Of a DNA stretch of 64,000 bases, positions 35,001-47,000 are shown in pieces. Origin of the DNA: Berberis thunbergii (Eukaryota; Streptophyta; Magnoliopsida; Ranunculales; Berberidaceae). The stretch's first letter is position 1; every line of letters begins with the position of its first letter. The translations under genes were made by a program, and so were the position numbers. The stretch lies in assembly GCA_003290165.1 (NCBI GenBank), contig QNQO01000809.1:62001-126000 (forward strand), written 5' to 3'. The notes under the pieces were generated by a model. That model did not search any database, was not told the DNA's origin, and was given only the letters and a program-made list of their open reading frames with translations.

Positions 35001-38000
35001 TTTCGCAGTTAAAAAAAAATGGGTTTGCTTGGAATGATGAGGCAGCAAGGGCTTTCCAGACTTTGAAGCGGATTATGACCACGGCTCCGGTTTTGGCCAT
35101 GCCAGATTTTTCTAAGCAATTTATAGTAGAGACGGATGCTTCAGGTTTCGCCGTGGGAGCCGTTTTGATGCAAGAGAGGAGGCCAGTTGCATTTTTTAGT
35201 CAAGTATTGGGACAACGTGCTCAGCTCAAGCCCATTTATGAAAAAGAGCTCATGGCCATGGTGTTTGCTGTCAATAAGTGGCGGGCTTATTTGTTAGGCC
35301 GCAAATTCATTATCCGCAGTGATCAGAGGAGTTTGAAGTATTTGATGGAACAAAGGGTTATTGGTCCGGATTATCAAAAATGGGTAAGCAAATTATTGGG
35401 GTTTCAATTTGAGATTCAATATAGAACTGGGGTTTCCAATGCGGCGGCAGACGCACTTTCTCGCATTTCTCTAGCACCACTTTGCGCATCTGTCAGTTTA
35501 CCAGTTTGGCGTGATTGGGATGTCCTTAGCACTGAGATTACAAATGATCCTGAGATTCAGCAAATTAAAGATTCGCTGTTGCAAGGTTCGGCTAAACAGG
35601 GATATACAATTGTTAACGAGTTTTTGCATTACAAACAGAGGCTGGTCATACCTAGTGCTTCTTCCCTCCTTCCTATTATTTTTAAAGAATTCCATGAGTC
35701 GGCGGTTGGAGGGCATTCTGGCGAGTCTAAAACTTTTCAGCGGGTGGCGAAGGAGTTATATTGGGTAGGAATGAAGACTTATATCCGAAAGATGGTTAGT
35801 CAGTGTGATGTGTGTCAACGCAACAAAACTATGGCCACGTCTCCTGCCGGTCTTCTTCAACCTATTCCGCTGCCGGTTCAAATTTGGGATGAAGTCACCA
35901 TGGACTTCATAGAAGGATTGCCATGTTCTGGTGCTGCGGATACTATCCTAGTGGTCGTTGATCGGCTCAGCAAGTATGCCCATTTCGTTGGCCTCAAACA
36001 CCCTTATACAGCGAAGAAGGTCGCCTCAGTATTTTGCAAGGAAATTTGTAGGCTTCATGGCACTCCAATCTCGATTATTTCCGACAGAGATAAGGTATTT
36101 CTTAGTCTCTTTTGGCAAGAACTTTTTCGGGCTCAGGGGACCAAACTGAAACGAAGCTCGGCTTATCATCCGCAAACGGACGGTCAGTCCGAGGTAGTGA
36201 ATCGCTGTCTTGAAACATACCTACGGTGTTTTACTTCTGAGCGTCCTACACAGTGGTTTCAGTGGCTGCATTGGGCGGAATATTGGTACAATACCTCTTC
36301 GCACTCAGCTACAGGGTATACTCCCTTCAAAATATTGTATGGAAGGGATCCACCTCCTCTGATCAGGTATGTTCCTAGTTCTACAGTTGTGTCTTCCGTA
36401 GAACAACTACTTTCAGAAAGGGATGGGGTATTGGCTTTGTTGAAATTGCATTTGTTGCGAGCGCAACAACGTATGAAGCACCAGGCTGACAAAGCTAGAC
36501 GAGATGAGGTTTTTGCTGTGGGTGACCATGTTTTTCTTAAACTTCGACCTTATCGGCAGCATTCTGTTATCAGTCGAGCGCATCAGAAATTGTCGGCTCG
36601 ATTTTTTGGGCCTTTTGAGGTCGTGGCAAGAGTTGGCGCAGTGGCATATAAACTGGCCCTTCCTTCTTCTTCCAGGATCCATCCAGTTTTCCACGTATCA
36701 CAGTTGCGTAGAGCTAAAGGTCAGGGTTATACTGTCATTCCTCTTCCTTCTCATGTTCCTGGAGAGTCTGACTCACAAGTTCATCCAGAGTCTGTTTTGG
36801 ATGTGCGTCAGGGCAGGGGTGGCAAGTGTGATTCATGGGAAGTATTGATTAAGTGGCAAGGGCTCCCTGCTTTTGAAGCCACTTGGGAAGATTCAGGGTC
36901 TGTACAGTTTCAGTTTCCTGATTTTCCCCTTGAGGACAAGGTGAATTTTTGGGGGGAAGTATTGTTAGGCCCCCTATTAAATTTACATATACTAGGAGAA
37001 GGAAGGCCATTGATAAGGAAGCCTGAGAGTGCTCTATGATTATTAGTGAGGTGTTCCACTGATAGTGCTCTGTGAGTTTAAATGGGTAACAGTCTGTTAG
37101 GTGCACTGTTACATAATAAATGTCTGTTAGTTTCTGTTAGTAAGAGGCTATAAATAGGAGACTAGAAGTAGCCAAAAAGCATTCATTCAATTCTTGTAAA
37201 GTCTTACACAGAGCTTATGCTCTAGGAGAAACTGAGCTTCTCGAAGTGCTCTAATTTGGGAGAAATAGCCTTCTCGAATTGGCTTGTTACAAGAATATAT
37301 GTTACATTTCATTTTTTCTATCAACTACAATCTGTTCTTGAATTCACTCTCAGATGAACACTTGATATTGCAATCTTCTGTTTCAATTTCTGCAGTTCTT
37401 GAGTGAGCCCTGAGCTTTTGGCTTAATAGAATTGCTTCCTTGGATTAATTCCTGCAGGAAAGAACATAAAGCTAGGTCAGATCTTATCAGTATTACCTTT
37501 TTAATGACTTTTTTTTGCATTATCTCGTTGTGTTGTGATTTAATAGGCTGATTAGCGACCTTCGGAAAGGTCGTCATGCACTAAACGTCGTGGTAACAAT
37601 TTGGGCAATTTTTGTCATACAATGCACATCATGACTTAAAATTTATATTTGAAAAAATAAATTACCCTACACCCTTTTTGCCCTTCAGTGTACCCCATTC
37701 ATTAAGTTTACCCCATTAGCTAAAGTGAACCATAGAGTCACCTTGATGGCCTATTAATTTTACCCATCCAAAACATCAAGACTCCCTTGTACTATACCAA
37801 ATTGTCAAATCTCTAATTGAACTCAAGAAGATTAATTAGACAATCTATAAATTGACAAACCCCATAAATTCATATAAGTTATATATGTTCTAAATTACAT
37901 CTCATGTCGTTCATGGGAAGGGGAAAATAACCATCTAGAAAGTCTATAAACAAACTCACATACTCATGAACAAAACACCAATAAAACTTCACTGACTTAA

Positions 38001-41000
38001 CTACTATCTTCATCACTTGAAAATGAAATTCGAGGTTGAACATGTGTATAAACCCTTAATCCCTGAACTTTTTTTTTAACCAATATACAAAGAAAACTCA
38101 ATCTTAAAAATAAGAGACCAATCATATAGAAATTACATAAAATAATTGAAGCGATAACTTTGATAGTCTTCAAATTAACAAAGTCTGAGTAAGAACAACA
38201 AATAGCAAGCTTGCATCAATTACATAAAACTGAAGCAATGGTCAAACCAAACTTAGGACTCAAACATCATTAAATACTATTCGTATCAACTAACAAATAC
38301 CAAATAAGAAAAATAAATAGCAAGCTTGCCTTGTTTTATCATCGAGACTGCTTGAATATATATATCTAAAGCATTGTGAACTAAGTGTTCAGTTCATGAT
38401 ATCCACCCCCTCTTAAATGCGTACTTGGGAATTCATCTTTAAAGATGAGCGAAACTAAAAGGCCCAAAGTCAGAAATAAAATCCCATTTTTATATTAACA
38501 AAAGAAAGTAAAATAATCAGATTATCAAAAGTCGAAAACGCATTGGTGAAATAAAGAACGCCACTTACCTCTTGTTCAAATGTCGACACAATACATAAAA
38601 TCTAATTATCAAAACTCCAGTTGATTTAATTATATGATAAGCAATGACGTGAAGATTTTCGGATGGTCAGGCCAAGCAAAAGCTTCCATAGTATCCTCTT
38701 AATCAGCCAAAATAAATAAATAAATACATAGTACAATAAAAAAAAACTAGATAACTTATTCAATGGTAATGGAGTATACGGAGAATTTCATTGCAGTGAG
38801 GACCATTCAAGTTACCTTGTTACCATAACTCTGCACCATGTATGATCTTTGATCCGTGTAGCCATTTACAGAAGTTACTAAACATGCCATGCCAGGGAAT
38901 TTGGAAGGGGGGATTCACAGGGTTTAAGATCGTGTGCATAATAATGATTTTGCTTTATGTGGTGACAACATGAATAATATTATAACCTATCAATAGAATG
39001 AAAAGTTTCAAAAAAGTTTAAAGTTCCACACATTAGAGCAATAAATCATTTTGAACATGAGAGCATTTAACTCTAGACCATGTATGATTTCTAATCCGTG
39101 TCGCCATTTGCAGGAGTCACTAAACATGCCTTGCGAGGGAATTGGGGGGGAGGGAATTCATAGGGTTTAAAATTGTGCGCACAATAATGGTTTGCCTTCT
39201 CTGGTGACAACATGTATAATATTATAACCTATAAATAGAATGAAAAATTTCAAAAGGTTGAAAATTCCACCGAGTAGATCAATAAATAGTTTTGGACATA
39301 AGAGCATTTAACTTTGCATTTAGAACTTATAAATAAATTGACACAAGTCCACAACAAGCAACTGCATTTAAGTTATTTTCAAAGAAAAACTCTAGAAATC
39401 ATAAACATTTCTTAATAGCCTTGGCTCCAAATTTATTATCTTGTATAGCTTAGCAATTTAGAAATTGAGTGGGCTAATAAGAACTTTTATTGTCCATAAA
39501 AAAGTGACATACACAAGATTTGCTTCATAAGGCCACATTAAAAGATAAAGGGACTCTCAAATTTAATCTTTCTTATTACTAATTTACCGAAAAATGGCAA
39601 ACCCAAATGAGAATTCAAGTCAAATCATAATACTTGAACAACATACAAAGTCCAATATCCTATAATGAAGGAAGACAAGTTATACCATTTATGTCTTGAT
39701 AGTTGAGGTATTGGTGTCAAAATTCATATGCATAACTTGTTTGAGTTCCTCTTGCCACACATTAGTATATGTAGATTAATAAATGCCAATTTATAAAAAT
39801 ATAAGACTTTGCATGTAATTGTGTTGCATTCACACTTCAACGTCGATTACTTGACTTCACTAATATATTAAGCAGTCCGATATGCTTTCATTAATTTTGT
39901 TATAATTTTCCTGATTTTATGGAAGAGAAATAAAGAAACTAGCTAGACAAGTAGAAAGGTGGCTTAGGATTCATTGATTACTTCATAGTAAATGGATATG
40001 CAAAGAGAGTTGTTCTTGCAGCCAACTAGTGATTCTCCTATTTTCCATATTCTTTGTAGTGCCTTTTCATTCACTTTCTTCATCTCGTCATTTGCAACAT
40101 TCAGAGTGCTTCCAATTTTCGTCTCTTTAGAATACTAGTGGGTCTCTTTTCTTTGTGATGCATAAGGGTGTTTGGGGAAATCACATGATTTGGTTAGATA
40201 TCAAATCCAGGAGTTGATGGCAATGGCCCTATCAAGCATAACAATATAACAAATTTTTTAAATTAAAAATAACACTTATATCCTGCCAAACCCTAAGAAA
40301 TCAGACTAACTAAAAATCGAAAGTCTATCAGATTTTAGACCATAAGTGAATTTCTCCAACACCAGACCAACAAAAACCCTTTTCAAGCACCAAAATCGTT
40401 AGGTATCAGAAATTGAATCCCTCAAACATCAAACCCCTGAGAGTGAAATCATCTTATCCACCAAAAGACGAGGGAAGGTGAAAAATGAAATAAAAATCAA
40501 GAAAATCAATGATGATCAACAAAATATATGAAATCTTCCCATTGATTGCTATATCAAACAAAAAATCCAACATCTATATCAAAGAGGGAAACCTACCTGT
40601 GTCATTTCCTCACGTTGATAGATGGAATTCTTTCAAAGAATCGAATACCACTCATTGTAGGGAGCTAGAGCTATGCAGTTAAATCATTAATCATAATTAA
40701 TAGGCTTAGGAGCGATATGAGATTAATCATAATTAATCGGCCTAGATTTTATACACATATTTTCTCGATTCTTTTATATAATATGTTTACTACAAGAATT
40801 GTTTTTTGAAATTAATTTATATTGAAGTAATAGACATCATATGCAACAATTGAAGGTGAGTTATAACAAAATAAAAAAAAAATTCAATATTAGATAAAAG
40901 TGCATTTCCATTTAGCTTAACTTGTTATTTTCATTTAGTCATTTTTTCCCCTTCTTATATATATATATATTGATTTTTTTTTCTCTTAAATCTTTTCATA

Positions 41001-44000
41001 CGCTTGGTATTGCCCTATGGCTAGAGTATTGATGAGGTTACGAAAATTAGACTGATTAATTTTCTCTCATTTATTTCTAACATATTATAGTAGGCCGATT
41101 AATCGGTGAATTTTAAAAGCGATTAATTGTAAATCGGCGAAAAATCGCCGATTACTCAAGCTGGAGATTATTGAAACGATTAATTAAATAGCGTAACAAT
41201 CTACTAGTGAGGAGATTAATCGCTGATTAATTACCCATATAATAACATAGAGCTAGAGAGAAACAAAAAGAAAATGAGGAAGATTGTGGAAGCCCCCTTG
41301 CTTAGGTTGGAGTTGCGATTTGTGTTGTGCCATATAAAACTCTGAATAGTTACTTCCAACTTCTAAAAATAAATTGACTAGTTAACGAGCTTAATATTTT
41401 CATTTTGGAAGCCATTTTAAATTTGTGGGTGATTTTGTTTTTTTGTTCTAAAAATTTCGCTTCGTTATATTTCTGGACAAACGAGAGAAATTGGATGACG
41501 TGCTTCAAAGGCGTGCCCAAAAGTGAGTCGTTATTTCAAATAATTTCTTATAAATACTTGTTTAGAAATGTGCATTCCATGTATGTCCTGAAAGTAGGCT
41601 CCAACGACGTGCGCATTATGTGTGTCATAAATTCAAGTCATGGAAACCCATATTTGTAGTGGAGAATGGGACTTATGTTATGTAAGAGAATTTCAACAAT
41701 GTAGAAGGAAAAACTTCCAAGGCCCTGAAGAAGATTACATTAGTGATGAGAGCAAAGGGGATGATGATTTCAAAGAAGTATTGGACTCGAGTTCATCAAG
41801 ATCATATTTGGAAGCTTGGGATCGGGTTCAATTGACAAAAGGGATTTATACCAAATCAAATATTCTTAGATTAAACCGGTCAAAGAAGGCCAATGCTAAA
41901 CACCTTGAGCATTGAGCAATTGCATTTAAAGAAAAGAAAAGATAGCTTCCAACCTCAATCAAGATGATTAGTATCGAAGAAGGCCAACCCTAAACACACC
42001 GGGCATTGAGCATTTGCATCCAAAGCCAAGAAAATGTAGCTTTCAACCTCAACCAAGATGATTAGTATTTGAATACGAGATGTTTTGAAACTCTTTTATG
42101 TACTAGTATCCAACGAATTTAATTTTAGGGTTCACGGTTATTTGGATCTCTCCGTTTCTCACATTTTGAGCACCTTATTTGTGTTATCCTAAGGATGATT
42201 AAACAACTCTATGTCTCTTATGTGGAAGTTTAGGCACATCTACTATAAAGATCATGATAAATTGCCAATTCTATAAAAACTCAAACTTGTGGAGAGGGCG
42301 AATGTAATCACATAACAAGCGAAAGCGTGAGATTACAACAACCCAGGTGGGTAACAATGGTACAATTGCACCGTAAACGCACACAGTATTACCGTGGATA
42401 AGCACATGGAAATCTAGGCCCATGGATAACTGGAGTGGACTTAATATTCCAATATATCACATACTCAATTGGTTGAAAGTGTGTCAGCCAAAGAGTTGTG
42501 AGGTTGGACATCAAAAGAGCTAGAAAATTTAACAAAGGTGAATGGGCTTGGGACAAACTAATTCATGACTTGGTATGGGTAATATGGATAAACAACATGA
42601 TCATGGGGGTCTAATTGGGATAGATTTAGAGATTAACTTTGTTTCTTATATGTTCAGTTGGGATTAAATACTTCTCCCTAATACCACATGATGTGTGGCT
42701 CTGAGGAGGGGTCTTATTATTATCTTTACTATTATCGACACTGTCCCTCTTCAACCTTTTTACACCTAACCAATCTTGTTTTTATGATAAACTTTGCTCA
42801 TCAAATGGATCTGGAGGTTTGGGAATGAAAATGATTATGTATGGAGACATGTCATAGCCGATAAATATGGTGCTATGGTGTTGGGCCTACGGATTGGTTC
42901 ACTTATTTGCCAACCTCAACTTATTAGTGATCTTAAAGGCATAATGAAGATCAAAGTGTGTTTGCTAGACAAAGTCTCTTTTGAAGTTCATAATGGTGAG
43001 AGAATCAATTTCAGGGGCCATAGATGGATCGAGGATTCCTCTTAAATATTATTTTCCTGCCATCTTCAATGCTTCTAATAACAAGATGGGTAAAGTCAGA
43101 GAGAGTTCTGGGACAATCATAGTCAACGGTGGAACTTTCAATTAAGAAGGAACTTGAATGATCACTAATCTCATCTCTACCACAACCTATTGTATTCATC
43201 AAGAAAAATGGTTGTGGAATGATAAGGACTCTGATTTCTCTGTGAAGGTTTGGTACCAAGCGCTGACTCTTAGAAGTCTTCCCTCATTTCTTGACCAAAG
43301 AATCAACAAGTGCATCCCCTTATTTGGTTAAAGGAAATCCCCCTTAGAGTGACCTTCCTTTTGTGGACTGTCTGTATGGTTCTCACAATGGACCTCATCA
43401 TTAGGAGATAATGATGAGGTCTCATAATCCCTAACCATTGCGTGCTCTGTGATCAAGCAAAAGAGTACATTGACCACCTACTCCTCTCTTGCTTTTTGGT
43501 AGCTGAATTGTGGGCTAAAACTCTCTCAGAATTTCACAATTTCACCTTGCAACAATGTGGATTGTTTGGATGGAGAGAAACAACAAAAATTAAAAAAAAA
43601 GTGAAGAAGACAGGAGGCCAGCTGTCAATAGATACAAAGGTTATGTTATAGTTATGGGGTTGTAATTGGGATAGGGGCAGGGATATTCAATTTTCTTCTT
43701 GTATGTTTCATTGGGAATTTACAATCCTCCCCAACGATTCGTGATGTACATGTTTTGGGGAAGCCAATGTCTTTTTTCCACTATTGCCACCCCTATTTAT
43801 TTCTTACACAATATGAATAGAAGTTTTATTTATTTATTGAAAAAAAAACGTTAAGGCATGTGTACGTAGAAATTGCCATGGTAGAAAATTACTTTGTGAG
43901 ATTATTTCCAAATTGAAGTTCTTTGACATAGATTAGTTTGTTATTGAGGATTTAAAGAAAGTTTCCATTTCTATTGATGATTACCTAGTAAAGAAGGAGA

Positions 44001-47000
44001 CAACCAGCGATTGTATTTGATTTTTATTCATTTTATCAATGTAAAAGTTTGATGATCCATCAAAACCCACTCGCTTCCCCCACCAAAATAATAATAATAA
44101 TAAATAATAATAAAAAAGAAAAAAAAACGAAAAGAAAAGAAATAGTAAATAGTCTTCACAAAGCTCTCAAATAGGTTTGGAATTCTACTTTGAGAAAAAA
44201 TCCATCTGGATGGGCATCCTAGCTGAGAAGTTCAGGTTAAAATCTGTTCAGTGGGTATCAAACACTAGATACACCATTTATGGATTTGGTGTTTGGAAAG
44301 GGTAGCTCTTAAGCTGTGAGGACCGAGGTGCTCCCTGATGTCTCATTGAAAGTACACTTTGGTAAGCTTCCTTATTTTTTGGCTAAGTGACTGGGAGAAA
44401 AATAAAAATCTTCGAAGAAGCCTTCCCTTTGGTATGACTTATATAGGATCAAGTTCGGTTTGGTGGCTGAATTTTGGCAGCAGGATAACATTTCTAGTGG
44501 GTGGATTTTGCAATTCAGAAGGAATTTAAATGAGTGGGAGATGGAAGAATTCTCTGCTTTTGAAAATTTACTGGAAAGATTAAAATTGAGGAAGGGAGTG
44601 ATCAGGCCTTGTGGGATGGAGAGTTCAATGAGTATTCTCTTTGCTTTGCTCGGTGTGATCACAATACAATGTATGGGAACTGTTCTTAGTTTATAACTAC
44701 AAAAAAAATCTGGCTAAGGCACTTCCTCATAGGCTAAACTTGTAGCATGACCACCATGAAACTATCATTGTAGAATATCACCTTGTGAGATTATTCCCCA
44801 ACTTGGAGTTTGTTGAGCTAGCTCTTGGTTTTGGTTTATTTTTATTTTGGTTTTTTTTTTCTCAAGGATATGAAGAAATTTTCGTTTCTATTGATGATGT
44901 ACTTAATAGTGAAGCAATGAATGAGCGATTGTGATGTAACCTAAACTATGAATTTAAATAAATTTGTACAAAAGATAATTGAATTTAAGTAAACTTAAAT
45001 AATCTCCATTGGAGTCTTCATTCATCAAAAACCAATTACAAGTCCTATTTATAATTCAACTTAATCCTAGATTCTATTGGAGCCTTGATTTTCACTTATT
45101 CTAATGGGCATACTTAGGCCTGATCCAACTACTATTATTAATGAAATGAATTAAATCCTAGATTAAATCAGAATCTTGTTCTTCATCAGTTTTATTAATT
45201 AAATGGGATCCTAAAAACCTTACTCACTTTCAAAATAAATAAAAAATTGGTGCAATGGAATTTCAAATAGTTATCTTTCAAAACTTGGGAACACAATAAC
45301 ATTCGTTTCAAGTTAAATAGTTTTGTCCTTTAAAGTTTTCAAATTAGAATATAGTTTTTTGAAATGGTACACTCTTTCCCCTCAAGGGGTTTTTTTTCCC
45401 TTTTCAATTGAATACTATTACTACTTTGTTCATTTGCATCTACTTTTTCACATTTTATTTTTCCATAAATACTTGTGGGATACTGAAGTGTATCTCATAA
45501 TTTGGCAGGAATAAGCCTCTTGTCCGACTTCCATATTCGGTCTCTATATTTATGGTGCTAGTTGGATGTGCCTTGGCATTTTCACTAATCACTTTTGTGA
45601 ATGGAGGACCTTCTTCACTTTTAGCAGCAGTCTCAAAGTCAGGTTTCACTGCAGCATTCACACTGATATTTGTTTCTGAGATTGGTGACAAGGTAACAAA
45701 TCAACCCTGCTGATTTGGAGTTTTTTGTTTTCCGACTCCCTCATCTCGATAGACTTTAGTGATCGCTAAGTCTGGTAACTGCTCATAATTGCATTGTTCT
45801 CTCGGCCAAAGCTACTTGAGTAAGCCATCTTAATATTCTATAGATTCAAGTTTGTAAATGATTGTGACGATTGCATTGATAGGAGACCATTGCTTTTGTT
45901 TATTGATGCTGCTGGAATTATGTTTGAAAAAGTTGAGATTCTATATTGCATGATCGAGGTTAAGGACTTGTGGACGCCAAAAGTATGACTATTTGTGTCC
46001 AATAAGGTATCTAGTAGAACATATGCTTCTGTCCTCGGTGATTTCTTCATTATAGTATGAAGGGACTATCCTTAAAAAATGGTAGTTAATATTCAATGGA
46101 AGTGATTTCTTAATAACGTTTTGTGTTCCTCACTGCAAATATTCAAACAACGGAGAAAATGTCGAGGGTTTTCTTTTATTTTAAGGCTAGCTTATTTCTT
46201 TTAGCATGTGCGTTGACATCTTATGTCTTGGTGTAATTAGGCTTTTGATATCTTAGTATTTACATAGATATTTGGTACGGTGGTACCATGAAGGCCATCT
46301 TCTCTGTGTGTGTCCGGTTTGGTATGGTGGTACTATGAAGGTCATCTTCTTTTTTTGGTACGGTGGTACCATGAAGGCCATTTTTTTTTGTTTCTTTCTT
46401 CTCTTCACCCTTCTCGTCTAAGTTACCCAACTAGCTCAATCGGAAATTGGTTTAAGCATAGTTATCAAAATTATCGTATTACATATCGAAAACCCGATCT
46501 AAGATGCGCATATTGTGTCATAATGTTTATTGTGAGAGACTGTGTGGAAAAAACAAGTAAATAAATAAATTAAGTATATAAAAGCCACAAGTAAAACTGA
46601 TTTAAGCATGTATGTCCAAAAAAACATATAGTTGTGTAACATGTGCAAGTGCCTGCCATCCATCATTCATGTCACTTTGTACAAAAATAAGCCTATCAAA
46701 AAGTTACATTCAATGACCTCCAATGAGACTTTCAAGTACACCTTTCAATCCTTCAAATAAATACTTGTTTAATAGGAACTCATTCGAATTAGAAACTATC
46801 CACAGAGCATATTTCAGTTCAAAGTTGCATTGAGATTGATGTTGATTTTAGAGGTTTCCTTACATGAGAGGTGTGACACCCTGATAGAATGGCGCCTAGC
46901 CCGAGAAGTGGTATGGTTGCGCCAGGAGGTTCGCTGGAAAGACGCCTAGCCTGAGGAGAGGTGATGGTTGCATCAGGTTGTGTCCCTTTTAGAAAATTGT

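Larger units (their letters stand above)
31869..37489 (+). mobile_element. Full-length Reina-like Ty3/gypsy chromovirus
   Basis: A complete 5,621-bp element: 5' LTR, initiator tRNA-Met primer site, one uninterrupted gag-pol frame with chromodomain, polypurine tract and 3' LTR. The 5-bp target duplications GTATT (31,864-31,868 and 37,490-37,494) are perfect. The LTRs differ only by an 8-bp indel as far as I can read. Single ORF, short LTRs and a C-terminal chromodomain suggest the Reina clade; clade assignment is inference. It sits in intron 2 in the same orientation as the host gene. Confidence 0.95.
28671..45508 (+). other. Intron 2 (16.8 kb), transposon-filled
   Basis: Bounded by exons whose phases agree (2 and 2). 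It contains tandem duplications, at least four L1 fragments, a full-length chromovirus and a possible small insertion, listed separately. All are intronic by this gene model. Confidence 0.7.

Noticed and set aside
35958..36848. Additional ORFs on both strands within the chromovirus
   Set aside because: They are shadow frames of the intact gag-pol ORF.
41095..41240. Structured regulatory or origin-like palindromes (GATTAATCG repeats)
   Set aside because: The repeated AT-rich palindromes can arise by chance or within a degenerate MITE; there is no second line of evidence.
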